DNA from: Gammaproteobacteria bacterium
GTDB taxonomy: Bacteria; Pseudomonadota; Gammaproteobacteria; Pseudomonadales; Azotimanducaceae
Reading direction: 5' to 3'
Assembly (NCBI GenBank): GCA_028824555.1
Contig: JAPPDJ010000018.1
Location: 1 to 64,000 of the forward strand
Length of the DNA stretch: 64,000 bases
The stretch's first letter is position 1. The number at the start of each line of letters is the position of its first letter. The translations under genes were made by a program, and so were the position numbers. Positions 1-9,303 of the stretch are shown here, piece by piece. Under the pieces are notes generated by a model, which saw only the letters and a list, made by a program, of their open reading frames with translations, had not been told where the DNA came from and searched no databases.

Positions 1-165
1 GCCCCCCCTCCGAGAAACGGCGAGGAACGCCGTTTCTCGACTCCCCCGCGAGGGGGGAGTGACAGGAAAGTGCGCGCCGCCACCGTTGTTGGGTGCGCGC
101 CGCCGCCGTTGTTGGGAATGCGAGGGCCCTCCTGTCACTCCCCCCTCACGGGGCACGGTCTGGTT
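1..165. repeat. Family B palindromic repeat (MITE-like), left-edge copy
   Basis: Bases 3-65 are the reverse complement of the family B unit: a hairpin of CGAGAAACGGCG and its complement, then the GACTCCCCCGCGAGGGGGGAGT palindrome block and TGACAGG. Next comes a near-tandem duplication of a 23-24 bp unit, GTGCGCGCCGCC-x-CCGTTGTTGGG (about 70-116). A partial outward-facing arm CCTGTCACTCCCCCCTC follows at about 131-147. Other copies lie near 25.8, 59.0 and 63.8 kb. No gene is seen before position 174. Confidence 0.75.
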
Positions 166-173
166 CCCTGCGA

Positions 174-1685
174 CTACTCTGGACTCGCGCAGTTAAAGCT
201 GGCGGCGTCGTCGACGTCGCCGTTGCCGTCGTGCTGGGCAACCTGTGGGTGCGGGCACATGGGACGGGTGAAGCGGCGAGATTGCTCTACGCGCTCGTCC
301 GGGCGGATGTGGGCCATGGCCACGGGGCCAGGCTGTGTTGCGAGGATGCGTTCCGGGGCGATGCCTTCCTCGCGCCAGCGGACGATGGGTTCGACGTAGT
401 CGGCTTGCCAGGCGCCGGGGCCGCCGGCGCAGTGCACCATTCCGGGCGACATGAACAGGCGAAAGAAATCGGCGGCTTCGTCAGCGCCGCCGGCGTGGCG
501 CTCTACATCCGCGAGGTAGTTGAGGGCGCGTTGGGGACGCAGCGGAACATCGTTCCAGCCTTGGTACATCAGGAGCTTGCCGCCATTCGCACGGAACTCG
601 CCAAGGTCGCCGGAGGGGACGTCCAAGGGTGACACGACGGCCGCGATTCGGGCTTGGTCGGTGGGATCGAACTCGGCAAGGTCAAAGGTTGGATCTTCGC
701 GCATGAGGAGCGAGAGCATTTCGCCCACCATGCCGACGATGGAGTTGCCGCCGGCGACTTCGTTGGGCAAGAGCCATGCGTGCCAGTCGCCAGCGGCTTC
801 GGCACCGGGTGGGACGCCGGGGGAAACCACGTTGCCGTCGGCATCGACGAGATCGGCATAGACGGTGCGGGCGGTGTCGACCTGACCGGCCGTGAGGCAG
901 CCTTCAGACTCACCCTCGGAACAGACGAGGCCTGGGAGGAACGTCTCGGGGTCGCACTGCATCGGGTCGCCGATGACGCCATCCTCGATGCCGTCGAGGA
1001 GATCGCACGCTTGCCGCGAGGCGTTGTCGAGCAGCACCAGAGACTCATCCGTCAGGGGCGCCGCTCGTTGTGCGCGATCCATCGTCACCGCCCACGGCAT
1101 GAACTCGAGGAAACGAAAGGCCGGCGCTCCGGCGATGATGCCGTCGTAGTCGGTCGGGAAGTGGAACGCTTCCAACATGGCGGCGCGGCCACCATTGGAG
1201 CAGCCTTGCAGATAGGCGTAGTCGATGTCGCGGCCGTAGTAGTGGCTGACGATGGCCTTGGCCGCTTGGGTCGAGAGGTGGACGCCGCGGTAGGCGTAGT
1301 CGAGCAGGGCTTCGGGCTGCGTCAGATAGGCGTTGCCGTCCACCGCCTCGTGGCCGGTGTCCGTGGACGCCATGGCGAAGCCTTCGGACAGCAGGCTCGT
1401 GACATCGCCGATGACGCCGGCGGCACCGCCCACGGCAGAGAACATGAAGCGCCCGTTCCAGTCTTCGGGCAGCGTGACCTCGAAGCGGATCGCCCGGTTG
1501 ATGACACCCCTGACGCGGCAGTGCGCCGGCAGTTGGTCGGTGGCCTCGACGAACATTCCCGGCTCAATGGCTTGCGAGAGGTCCGTGAGGCGCACTAGCG
1601 ACGCGCATTGCCGCGGGCCGTCCATCGCGGTGAACGCCGGCGCAGCCAGAACCAGCGCGAGCGCGCCACATGCCAAGTGCTTCAT
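174..1685 (-). CDS. Tannase/feruloyl esterase family secreted hydrolase
   Basis: The 503-residue product starts with a signal peptide (MKHLACGALALVLAAPAFTA), so it should act in the periplasm or outside the cell. Tannase-family enzymes hydrolyse aromatic (gallate, ferulate, MHET-type) esters. The nucleophile elbow GCSNGGR lies at 161-167 with Ser163 next to a Cys. Near the C-terminus, MVHCAGG supplies His next to Cys, so the family's CS-D-HC arrangement, in which a disulfide joins the two catalytic neighbours, is present. The Asp is probably in YQGWNDVPL. Length is usual for the family. The gene stands alone and faces away from the adenine deaminase-like gene. The true substrate cannot be read from the sequence. 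Confidence 0.88.
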   Translation of the reverse strand: MKHLACGALALVLAAPAFTAMDGPRQCASLVRLTDLSQAIEPGMFVEATDQLPAHCRVRGVINRAIRFEVTLPEDWNGRFMFSAVGGAAGVIGDVTSLLSEGFAMASTDTGHEAVDGNAYLTQPEALLDYAYRGVHLSTQAAKAIVSHYYGRDIDYAYLQGCSNGGRAAMLEAFHFPTDYDGIIAGAPAFRFLEFMPWAVTMDRAQRAAPLTDESLVLLDNASRQACDLLDGIEDGVIGDPMQCDPETFLPGLVCSEGESEGCLTAGQVDTARTVYADLVDADGNVVSPGVPPGAEAAGDWHAWLLPNEVAGGNSIVGMVGEMLSLLMREDPTFDLAEFDPTDQARIAAVVSPLDVPSGDLGEFRANGGKLLMYQGWNDVPLRPQRALNYLADVERHAGGADEAADFFRLFMSPGMVHCAGGPGAWQADYVEPIVRWREEGIAPERILATQPGPVAMAHIRPDERVEQSRRFTRPMCPHPQVAQHDGNGDVDDAASFNCASPE

Positions 1686-1807
1686 GTCCCTTCCCTCAAA
1701 AGTCGGTGCCGCTGCACCGTGTCGATTGCGCCAACCATAGCAATGGTGCGATCAGTCGGCCATCCTCCGCGCTGTGCGACGTCTGCGCTTTGGCAGCGGG
1801 GGGTGGA

Positions 1808-2833
1808 ATGGAACCGACACGCGAGAGTCCAGAGGACGCGTTCCTCAGGCGATTGCCGAAGGCCGAACTACACGTTCACATCGAGGGCACGTTCGAGCCG
1901 GAGCTGGTGTTCGACATGGCCGGGCGCAACGGCGTGCAGCTCCCGTATCGGTCGGCAGAGGAACTGCGCGAGGCGTATCGGTTCGCCGACTTGCAGGCGT
2001 TCCTCAACGTGTACTACCAAGGCATGGCCGCTTTGCTTGAGCAGCGCGACTTCTGCGAGTTGACGGTCGCCTATCTCGAACGGGCGCACGCCGATGGCGT
2101 GGTACACGCGGAGGTTTTCTTCGACCCGCAAGCGCACACGGGCCGGGGCGTTGGCTTCGATGTCGTTCTGGACGGCGTTTGCGAGGGGCTTGAAGAAGGC
2201 GCGCGACGGTTCGGAATCACCTCGCGCCTCATCCTGTGCTTCCTCCGGCATCTCGACGAGGAGGATGCCTTTCGCACGCTGGGGGCCGCACTGCCGCACC
2301 GCGATCGCATCTTCGGCGTCGGTCTCGACTCGTCCGAACTCGGGCATCCGCCAGCCAAGTTCCAGCGCGTGTTCCGCGAGGCCAGCGATGCGGGGTTCGT
2401 CCCGTTCGCACATGCCGGCGAGGAAGGCCCGCCAGACTATGTGCGCGAAGCTCTGGACCTGCTTGCCGTGGCGCGCATCGACCACGGCAACCGCGCCTTG
2501 GAGGACCCGGAGTTGGTGCGGCGTTTGGCGACCGAGCGCATTCCTCTCACAGTGTGCCCGCTGTCGAATCTCCGGCTCGGCGGGGTGGAGCGTCTGGAGG
2601 ACCATCCCTTGCGGCGGATGCTGGACGCCGGCCTCCTCGCCACCGTCAACTCCGACGATCCTGCCTACTTCGGCGGCTATCTGGTCGACAACTACCGCGC
2701 GGTGCGCGACGCACTCGGGCTGACGCGCGCCCAAATCGTCGAGCTCGCACGCAACTCCATCATTGCTTCATTTGCGCCACCCGCTGCCAAGGCGCATTGG
2801 ATCACCCAAATCGATGCGACGGAAATAAGCTAA
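1808..2833 (+). CDS. Adenine deaminase-like member of the adenosine/adenine deaminase family
   Basis: This 341-residue cytosolic metal hydrolase would convert adenine (or adenosine) to hypoxanthine (inosine) and ammonia in purine salvage. Metal ligands HVHIEG sit at 22-27, the catalytic HAGEEGPP motif is mid-protein, and SDDPAYFGGY lies near the C-terminus. The opening LPKAELHVHIEGTFEPEL and the FDPQAHTGRG and GLDSSELGHPP segments match bacterial adenine deaminases of the Pseudomonas type more closely than classical adenosine deaminase, so adenine is the likelier substrate. The frame stays open upstream to 1670, but MEPTRESPED at 1808 is the natural N-terminus. It is monocistronic, and a palindromic repeat at about 2861-2920 separates it from the convergent sialidase gene. 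Confidence 0.88.
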   Translation: MEPTRESPEDAFLRRLPKAELHVHIEGTFEPELVFDMAGRNGVQLPYRSAEELREAYRFADLQAFLNVYYQGMAALLEQRDFCELTVAYLERAHADGVVHAEVFFDPQAHTGRGVGFDVVLDGVCEGLEEGARRFGITSRLILCFLRHLDEEDAFRTLGAALPHRDRIFGVGLDSSELGHPPAKFQRVFREASDAGFVPFAHAGEEGPPDYVREALDLLAVARIDHGNRALEDPELVRRLATERIPLTVCPLSNLRLGGVERLEDHPLRRMLDAGLLATVNSDDPAYFGGYLVDNYRAVRDALGLTRAQIVELARNSIIASFAPPAAKAHWITQIDATEIS

Positions 2834-2860
2834 AGCTGCTACAACGTTGTTCCACGAATA

Positions 2861-2920
2861 GGGCGTCCGTGCGCCTTGCGGCGCACAGGGAAGGCAGAAT
2901 GCCTTCCCTCCGAGGGCCCG
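2861..2920. repeat. Family A palindromic repeat (half element)
   Basis: A small hairpin (GTGCGCCTTGCGGCGCAC) is followed by the AGGGAAGGCAGAATGCCTT palindrome and CCCTCCGAGGGCCCG. It lies between convergent genes, where it could also act as a transcription barrier. It is one of about eleven loci of this family in the window. Confidence 0.75.
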
Positions 2921-2937
2921 CTCCAGGTCCACAACCC

Positions 2938-4077
2938 TTACCCGTCGCGGATCCAGTCGGCGTCGAAGCGCGCGAGGCGTAGGTAGCGGTCGTCGTACAT
3001 GCCGGTGACGTGGTCGCATTCGTAGAGGCTGAGGAGCGTGCCATCCGGCAGGACGGCGAGATCGGAGTAGCCGGCGGGGCCACGTTCGAGCACGCGTGAC
3101 GCCGTCCAAGTCGCGCAGTCGTCTTCGCTCAGGCGTACCGTCAAGCGCTTGCGGTCAAAGGGCTTGCCGGTTTCGGCTGCGCCGACGCCGCGCTCGCCAG
3201 GGCCGCCGGGCATGGTGCGTTCCAAGACGCCCGGATGGGAGAACGCGAAGCCACGCCCATCCGCGGTGTCGAAGCCAACGAACCCAGCGCAGCAGATGGC
3301 TTCCACGAGGGCGTCGTCGAAGTGGGGCTCGGACCAGCCAGTCGCGCCGTCCTCGCTGATCGAGACCAAGCGCCGATGCGTGTGCGACTCCGAGCGGATG
3401 TTGCAGAGCACGCGACCGTCCGACAGTTCCGCCATGCAGGTCTCGTTCGGATGCCGGAACCGATCCTCGTTGTGCGCCACGAACTCCCCGCATTGCCAGG
3501 TGCGACCGTGGTCATCGCTGTACACGACCGCCACCTCGGAGGGCCGGTGTCCGAGTCGTCCGGGGCCGAATTCCGTTCCCGTGCCATCGGACATCCACGT
3601 TGCCACCACGAGCCGGCCGTTGCCTAGCTGTATCCCGTGGCCCGGGCCGATGGCGATGACCCGCCACGGATAATGCTGCCGAAACTCGCCGAAGACGGGA
3701 GTGACCTCGGCCGGTTCCGTGAACGTCAAGCCGTCGTCGTGGCTGCGCATGGAATAGACGCGGGCGTAGTTGTGGCAGAACAGCACTTCCACGTCGCCCG
3801 TGACGCGATCCGGGAAGCAGACGAAATTGTTGATCGGCCCGCCACCGGCATAGCGGCGATGGTGCACGGCCACAAACGGCGCTTGCCAGGTAGCGCCGCC
3901 GTCGAGGCTGCGCCGCATGACGATGTCGATCGGGTCCCAATCCCCGCCCCGGCCCTTGCGTGCCTCGCAGTGTGCCAGCACCACGCCCCGACTCGTCACG
4001 ACAATGCCGGGTATGCGATAGACGCGATAGCCGCCCGTACGAGCCTCGAACAGGTCCCGCTTGTCGCAATCACTCAC
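2938..4077 (-). CDS. Sialidase/neuraminidase-fold protein with Asp-box repeats
   Basis: The 379-residue protein has the six-bladed propeller hallmarks of exo-alpha-sialidases. VYRIPGI at 19-25 is the YRIP/FRIP arginine motif. Asp-box (BNR) repeats appear at about 57-64 (SLDGGATW), 112-119 (SHDDGLTF, degenerate) and 187-194 (SDDHGRTW), with further degenerate ones near the C-terminus. No signal peptide is visible, so it may be cytosolic, unlike most secreted sialidases. Members of this fold also cleave other glycosides or act as lyases, so sialic acid as substrate is unproven. No sialic acid catabolism genes (nan) are nearby. It converges with the adenine deaminase-like gene. Confidence 0.8.
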   Translation of the reverse strand: MSDCDKRDLFEARTGGYRVYRIPGIVVTSRGVVLAHCEARKGRGGDWDPIDIVMRRSLDGGATWQAPFVAVHHRRYAGGGPINNFVCFPDRVTGDVEVLFCHNYARVYSMRSHDDGLTFTEPAEVTPVFGEFRQHYPWRVIAIGPGHGIQLGNGRLVVATWMSDGTGTEFGPGRLGHRPSEVAVVYSDDHGRTWQCGEFVAHNEDRFRHPNETCMAELSDGRVLCNIRSESHTHRRLVSISEDGATGWSEPHFDDALVEAICCAGFVGFDTADGRGFAFSHPGVLERTMPGGPGERGVGAAETGKPFDRKRLTVRLSEDDCATWTASRVLERGPAGYSDLAVLPDGTLLSLYECDHVTGMYDDRYLRLARFDADWIRDG

Positions 4078-4113
4078 CGCTGCGGCGAAGCAGGCCGAGG
4101 GATTTCCGCGCCG

Positions 4114-4434
4114 TCAGGCCCCCGGCGGTCGATAGGCAACGCTCTTCGCTATCGCCTCGTCCACGGACTCAGGCGTCACCAGCACGGTGACCTTAATGTT
4201 GAGCGCTCCCGCAGCGCCAATGGCGATGGACAACGCCGTGGCCGCGGTTTCGTCAGGCAGGTCGACGATGAGATATATGTCCCACTCGCCGAAGGCGTAG
4301 TACAGCGCCTCCACCGTGCCACCCACGCTCTGAACCGTAGCCGTCAACGCGGCGCGCCGCGACGTTCCACCTTCCCGCTGCAGCCCGGCAAGTCCGGCCT
4401 GCGTGTAGTTGGCCTGGAACAGATACTTGCCCAT
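4114..4434 (-). CDS. GYD-domain protein
   Basis: This small protein of 106 residues is a GYD-domain family member (ferredoxin-like alpha/beta fold, named for a Gly-Tyr-Asp type motif). The family opens YLFQANYTQAG as here, and the characteristic stretch is YYAFGEWDIYLIVDLPDE. No biochemical role is established for the family. The start MGKYLF at 4434 is chosen because GAGGAGG lies directly upstream. It lies 36 bases upstream of the sialidase-like gene on the same strand, so the two may be co-transcribed. Confidence 0.8.
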   Translation of the reverse strand: MGKYLFQANYTQAGLAGLQREGGTSRRAALTATVQSVGGTVEALYYAFGEWDIYLIVDLPDETAATALSIAIGAAGALNIKVTVLVTPESVDEAIAKSVAYRPPGA

Positions 4435-4686
4435 GACCTCCTCCCGCACCTTGAGATTCACCAGGTTGGATCATCAGCCGAAGACAACGCCGGCGCAACT
4501 CGCTAGCAGACTGTCGGATTTTGGCCGTGAACCGGGCCTTAAGGAGGGGAGCTCCTGGCATGCGCAGGTACGTCAAGGCATGACGGGCGTCAGCGAGTCG
4601 AGGCTGGCTGGTGGCGTTGGTCGAGGCTGGCGCTTTGTTGGCGGTGTCTGGAACGCGGAGTGCGGTGGCCTTGGCCGGCTCCGCTG

Positions 4687-4740
4687 CGTGCGTGCCTTCG
4701 GCACGCTTGGAGGGCGGGACGCCCTCCGTCCAGAGAGGCC
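4687..4740. repeat. Family A palindromic repeat
   Basis: A hairpin GCGTGCCTTCGGCACGC is followed by GGAGGGCGGGACGCCCTCC. It lies in the intergenic space upstream of the SPOR-DUF5916 gene. This copy keeps only one arm of the paired element seen elsewhere. Confidence 0.75.
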
Positions 4741-4876
4741 CTCGCATGGCAGGGGCTGTTACCTTGGTTTTGCCGGCGGGCTCGTTCGAGGAGGGCTCGC
4801 CAATGCCGGCTAGCGCAACAAGGGGGGCCACCGGGGGCATCTATAATCGTGCCGGATTCGGTGTGAGGGGCTTTCC

Positions 4877-7813
4877 ATGAGGCGGGTGTTGCCGGCCCTC
4901 TTGGCCGGTGCGGCGATGTGGCTCTGCGGCGAGGCGTTGGCTGCCGCGGCGGTGCTTGGCAGCTTTCAAGCACGCAGCAATGCGGAGCGGTTTTGCACCG
5001 AGCTTGCGCGGCACCCGGAGCTTGGTGTTCGGGTGGTGGCGGCCCAAACGGATCGTGGGCGCCTGTTTCGCGTCATCTCGCGGTCGGGCGACGAAGGCGA
5101 AACCCGTGCCTTGATGGCGCGGGCACAAGCGCTGGGGATCACGGCAGTCTGGTACTGGGCAGACGCTCCCCACGCCGAGCCGGCGATGGAGCACGTTGCG
5201 GAAGAGATGCCCGCGGCGCCGCAGGTGCCAGCCCCTAGCGAAGACACGCCCGCACCCCAACCCACACCCACCGTGGCAGCCCAACCCGAGGAGGATGGCA
5301 CTCCGCCGCCCCCAGGTCGCCAACTGAAGCTGCAGGCCGCCGGCGAAGCCATCGTCGTGCCGCGCATCGAAGGCGCCGCAATCACCATGGACGGCCGCCT
5401 TGACGAAGCGATTTGGAATGACATCCCCGGCCACGACGACATGATGGTCATTGAGCCCGACACGCTCACGCCACCCCGCTTCCGCACCGTCAACCGTTTC
5501 TTCTATACCGACCGCGGCCTCTATGTGGGCGTGTGGAACGAACAGCCACCTGACACGCTGATCGCCCGTCTGTCCTCGCGCGACGATTACATCAATCGCG
5601 ACAGCTGGACTCTCACTCTGGACACCTCCGGGGAAGGGCTTTACGGCTATTGGTTCAGCGTCAACCTGGGCGGTACGGTGGGCGACGGCAAGGTGGCGCC
5701 GGAGCGCAACTACTCCCGCGAATGGGATGGCCCTTGGGACAGTGCCACGGCTGAACTGGACGACGGTTGGAGCACCGAACTCTTCCTGCCGTGGTCGATG
5801 ATGTCCATGCCTCGCGCGGCCGGCGACCGATCGATGGGCATCTTCGCATCGCGCAAGGTGGCTTATCTCGACGAACGCTGGGGCTGGCCGGCGCTGCCAC
5901 GCACGGTGGCACGGTTCATGTCGGCCTTGCAGCCGCTGTCGCTGCCGGGGGTGGTGCCAAAGGAGCAGCTCGAAGCCTACCCGTACATCTCCACCGCACT
6001 CGATGTAGCCGACAGCGGCGAGACATTCAACGCCGGCGTCGATGTCTTCTGGCGCCCGTCGTCGAACTTTCAGATCACCGCAGCGGCCTTGCCGGACTTC
6101 GGCGCCGTGGAAACCGACGACGTGGTCATCAACCTCACGGCGCGCGAGACCTACTTCCCGGAGAAGCGCCTGTTCTTCCTCGAAGGCAGTGAGATTTTCG
6201 CCACTTCCGGTCGCTCCGCAACGCCACGCCCCGGCGGCGGGAGCGGCGGCTCCGGCATGAGGGCGGACGACTCCGGCTCGAGACGCACCATGTCCTCGTT
6301 CCAGCGCACGCCGTCGAGCGTGCTCAACACCCGTCGCATCGGCGGCGCCCCGGTCATCGAATACGCCGACGACTTGGACGTCGCGCCGCATCGGCTGTCG
6401 CAGCCAACGGATCTGTTGGGTGCCGCGAAGATCACCGGCCAGACCGGCGGCGTGCGCTACGGCGTGCTCACCGCGTTCGAGGATGAACCGGTGCTGAAAG
6501 CCACCATGACCGATAGCCTCGGCATGGAGCAGGACGTACACGTGCGCGGCGACGGCCGCAACTTCGGCGTGGTTCGGGCCCTCTACGAAAACGTCGGCGA
6601 CGGCAGGCAGGCGTACGGCTACATCGGCACCCACGTCGATCATCCTTTGCGTTCCGCCACGGTGCATGGGCTGGACGCGCAGTACTTGAGCCCGGGCGGC
6701 AAGATTCTCGCCGAGCTGCAAGCCTTGACGAGCGATGTGCGCTGCACGGCCTCGCTCGAGGGCATGGCACGAACTCGCAAGTGTGACGAGGACATGGACG
6801 ACCGCCAGCAGGGCTACGGTGGCTGGGCGGACTTCTACTACACCCAAGCGCGCGGAATGCAGCACGGCGTTCGCCTCGATTTCGTCGATGAGAACCTCGA
6901 CATCAACGATGTTGGCTTCCTCGAACGCAACAGCAACTTCGGCGGCTTCTATTCCTTCACCATGATTCGCCCGGACGTCTTTGGCCTAAGGCGCATGACG
7001 ACGATGTTCTCCATCGCCAACTGGGACAACGCCGAGGGCCAGAACACGCGCACGGGCTCGTTCTTCCTCAACACCTTCACCTTCAAGAACCGCAACGAAC
7101 TGCGCACGGCGCTCCGCTATTTCCCAAGGCGTTGGGAAGACCTTGAGAGTCGTGGCAACGGCGTGTTCCGGATCGACGAACGCTACAACGTCGAGCTCGC
7201 GTTCGGCACCGACACCAGCCGGCCGATTGCCTGGAGCGCACAGGCCGTGGCGCAGAGCGAAGACCTCGGCGGCATGAGCTACACGGCAGCCCTCGGCGTG
7301 ACCCTGAAGCCGCTGGACCGCTTCTCGCTCGACTTCGACCTGCAATACATGGACCGCGACGGCTGGCTGCGCTATGTATGGAACGACGCCGACTTCGCCA
7401 CCTTTCAAGCTTCGGACCTGCAGCCCCGCCTGGCGGTGGACTACTTCCTCTCCGCCCGCCAGCAACTGCGCCTGACGATGCAATGGGCCGGCATTCGCGC
7501 CGAGGAGCAGGAACTGTTGCAAATCATCGAAGGCGAGGACGAACTGCAACCCCGCACCCGCCCAGAAGGCGAAGCGAACGACGATTTCACCATCAGCCAA
7601 CTCACAATGCAGCTTCGCTATCGCTGGCAAATCGCGCCCTTGTCGGACCTCTTCGTGGTGTACAACCGGGGCAGCAACCTCGCCAACGCCTACGACATGG
7701 ACGATCCGTTCGCGCGGCCTCGCGACGGCTTCGGCGAGCTTTACCGAGACGCCTTCACCGACCCCTTGGTGGACATGCTGGTGATCAAACTCCGCTACCG
7801 CCTCGGCGGCTAG
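4877..7813 (+). CDS. SPOR-like + CBM9-like + DUF5916 outer-membrane protein
   Basis: The 978-residue protein has a signal peptide at about 1-24. Next is an SPOR-like domain (about 27-95: VLGSFQARSNAERFCTEL, then FRVISRSG), which in other proteins binds denuded peptidoglycan. A proline-rich linker (about 110-150) follows, then a CBM9-like carbohydrate-binding domain (about 165-335, opening with MDGRLDEAIW). The long remainder matches DUF5916, a predicted beta-barrel: YFPEKRLFFLEGSEIF, alternating aromatic/polar strands and a C-terminal LVIKLRYRLGG. Glycan binding or processing at the outer membrane is inferred; DUF5916 has no proven function. The SPOR fusion is unusual. A family A repeat lies upstream and another downstream, so the gene looks monocistronic. 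Confidence 0.8.
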   Translation: MRRVLPALLAGAAMWLCGEALAAAAVLGSFQARSNAERFCTELARHPELGVRVVAAQTDRGRLFRVISRSGDEGETRALMARAQALGITAVWYWADAPHAEPAMEHVAEEMPAAPQVPAPSEDTPAPQPTPTVAAQPEEDGTPPPPGRQLKLQAAGEAIVVPRIEGAAITMDGRLDEAIWNDIPGHDDMMVIEPDTLTPPRFRTVNRFFYTDRGLYVGVWNEQPPDTLIARLSSRDDYINRDSWTLTLDTSGEGLYGYWFSVNLGGTVGDGKVAPERNYSREWDGPWDSATAELDDGWSTELFLPWSMMSMPRAAGDRSMGIFASRKVAYLDERWGWPALPRTVARFMSALQPLSLPGVVPKEQLEAYPYISTALDVADSGETFNAGVDVFWRPSSNFQITAAALPDFGAVETDDVVINLTARETYFPEKRLFFLEGSEIFATSGRSATPRPGGGSGGSGMRADDSGSRRTMSSFQRTPSSVLNTRRIGGAPVIEYADDLDVAPHRLSQPTDLLGAAKITGQTGGVRYGVLTAFEDEPVLKATMTDSLGMEQDVHVRGDGRNFGVVRALYENVGDGRQAYGYIGTHVDHPLRSATVHGLDAQYLSPGGKILAELQALTSDVRCTASLEGMARTRKCDEDMDDRQQGYGGWADFYYTQARGMQHGVRLDFVDENLDINDVGFLERNSNFGGFYSFTMIRPDVFGLRRMTTMFSIANWDNAEGQNTRTGSFFLNTFTFKNRNELRTALRYFPRRWEDLESRGNGVFRIDERYNVELAFGTDTSRPIAWSAQAVAQSEDLGGMSYTAALGVTLKPLDRFSLDFDLQYMDRDGWLRYVWNDADFATFQASDLQPRLAVDYFLSARQQLRLTMQWAGIRAEEQELLQIIEGEDELQPRTRPEGEANDDFTISQLTMQLRYRWQIAPLSDLFVVYNRGSNLANAYDMDDPFARPRDGFGELYRDAFTDPLVDMLVIKLRYRLGG

Positions 7814-7817
7814 GACC

Positions 7818-8010
7818 CTTGGAGGGAAGGCATTCTGCCTTCCCTGGCGTACCGTCAAGTGCGCTGATCAAAGGTTGCGGAAACAAGAAGGCGCCTGTCG
7901 GCGCCAGGGAAGGCAGAATGCCTTCCCTCCGAAGGCCCGTTGCACAAAGCGCCAGCACCCTGCGCGCCTTGTGGTGCATTTCGAGGGCGAGACGCCCTCG
8001 CTCCAGAGGA
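7818..8010. repeat. Family A palindromic repeat cluster (REPIN-like pair plus extra unit)
   Basis: Two inverted arms, GGAGGGAAGGCATTCTGCC at 7821-7839 and AGGGAAGGCAGAATGCC at 7907-7923, flank a spacer holding the hairpin AAGGCGCCTGTCGGCGCC. A further unit, CGAGGGCGAGACGCCCTCG, follows at about 7982-8000. The cluster fills the gap between the DUF5916 gene and the MFS gene. Confidence 0.8.
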
Positions 8011-8027
8011 CACAACCAGCCGCACGC

Positions 8028-9290
8028 ATGTCTGATCATCCCACACCCATCTACTACGGCTATTGGCTGATCGGCGTCGCCTTTGTGACGCAGCTTGTTG
8101 CCGTGGGCGTCACCAACTACGTCGCGGGGCCCTTCATGGCACCGATGGTGGAAGAGCTCGGCTGGAGCCGTGCCGAATACACCATCCCCCGCTCGCTCGG
8201 CATGTTCGTCATGGCCGGCGTCGGCTTCCTCATCGGCGCGCTGGTGGATCGACACGGTGGCCGTCGCTTCATGCTTTTCGGCACCCTTGCTTGCTCGGCA
8301 TCGCTGTGGCTTCTCGGCAGCACCGAAACGCTGGCCGGCTGGATCGTCGTGAACGGAGTGCTGCTCACCGCCGGCGCCGGACTCATGGGCAATCTCGTGG
8401 TCAACGTGACCCTCGCCAAGTGGTTCGTGGAACGGCGTGGCTTCGCCGTGGCGATGGCGGCGATGGGTGTTTCCTTTGCCGGCATTGCCGTCACGCCCGC
8501 CGTCACCTGGGCCATCCAAACCTGGGGTTGGCGCAGCGCCTGGGAAGCTCTGGCCGTGGCTTCGTTGTTGGTGGCGGCGCCCGTGTCGCTATTCGTGCGG
8601 CGCGCGCCGGAAGACCACGGCCTGCTGCCAGACGGCAAGACTGCGGCGGACGCCGCGGCCGGACGCACGGCCCTCGCCGAAGCCGACTTCGCCCGTTCCA
8701 TGACCAGACGCCAGGCGCTCGGCAGCTTTGCCTTCTATGCCCTGATCGTCGCTTTTGGCCTCTTCACCATCAACATCGTCGTCGTGCTGCTGCACGCCAT
8801 GCCGTGGCTCGACGACGAAGGCTTCACGCCAACACTGGCGGCGCAAATGATCGTCGTCACCTCCATTCCGGCGATGCTGGCTAAGCCCATTTGGGGGTTC
8901 TTCATCGACCGCCTACAGGCGCGGCCCCTCGGTGCACTCGGCAGTGCAGTCACCGGAGGTTCCCTGCTTCTCATCGTCGCTGCGCTCGCCTTCGACTCGC
9001 TGGCATGGGCAATCGTCGGCTTCTTCCTCCTGGGGGTGGGCTGGGGCGGCATGATCCCGATTCAGGAGGTGATTTGGGCGGGCTTCTTCGGCCGCCGCCA
9101 TCTGGGCGCAGTCCGCAGCGCCGCCATGCCGTTCTCGCTGGTCTTCGGCGCTGCCGCCCCGCTGCTCGTGGCGTACTACCGAGACAGTGTCGGTGACTAC
9201 ACCGGCGCCATGGTCGCTGTGGCGCTCGCCAACTTAACGGCAGCCATCCTCATGCTGGCGGTGAAGCCGCCGAGACCAACCGCGACGTGA
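8028..9290 (+). CDS. MFS transporter
   Basis: The 420-residue integral membrane protein has 12 predicted helices in two halves joined by a charged loop (about residues 200-225). It opens with YYGYWLIGVAFVTQLV, as in the monocarboxylate/oxalate-formate antiporter branch of the major facilitator superfamily. The loop motif GALVDRHGGRRFMLFG matches the MFS signature between helices 2 and 3, and the second-half counterpart is FFIDRLQARPLG. It should move a small organic anion with protons, but the substrate cannot be told. The start MSDHPTPIYYGYW at 8028 is preferred over upstream in-frame starts because the extension would be encoded by the repeat cluster. No partner gene gives a clue. Confidence 0.85.
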   Translation: MSDHPTPIYYGYWLIGVAFVTQLVAVGVTNYVAGPFMAPMVEELGWSRAEYTIPRSLGMFVMAGVGFLIGALVDRHGGRRFMLFGTLACSASLWLLGSTETLAGWIVVNGVLLTAGAGLMGNLVVNVTLAKWFVERRGFAVAMAAMGVSFAGIAVTPAVTWAIQTWGWRSAWEALAVASLLVAAPVSLFVRRAPEDHGLLPDGKTAADAAAGRTALAEADFARSMTRRQALGSFAFYALIVAFGLFTINIVVVLLHAMPWLDDEGFTPTLAAQMIVVTSIPAMLAKPIWGFFIDRLQARPLGALGSAVTGGSLLLIVAALAFDSLAWAIVGFFLLGVGWGGMIPIQEVIWAGFFGRRHLGAVRSAAMPFSLVFGAAAPLLVAYYRDSVGDYTGAMVAVALANLTAAILMLAVKPPRPTAT

Positions 9291-9303
9291 CGACGGACGG
9301 GCG

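Noticed and set aside
1670-1807. Upstream start for the adenine deaminase-like gene
   Set aside because: It overlaps the divergent esterase start, and the residues it adds do not match the family; MEPTRESPED at 1808 does.
4841-6865. Long minus-strand open frame opposite the SPOR-DUF5916 gene
   Set aside because: No recognisable domains or ribosome-binding site; it mirrors the codon pattern of the real gene.
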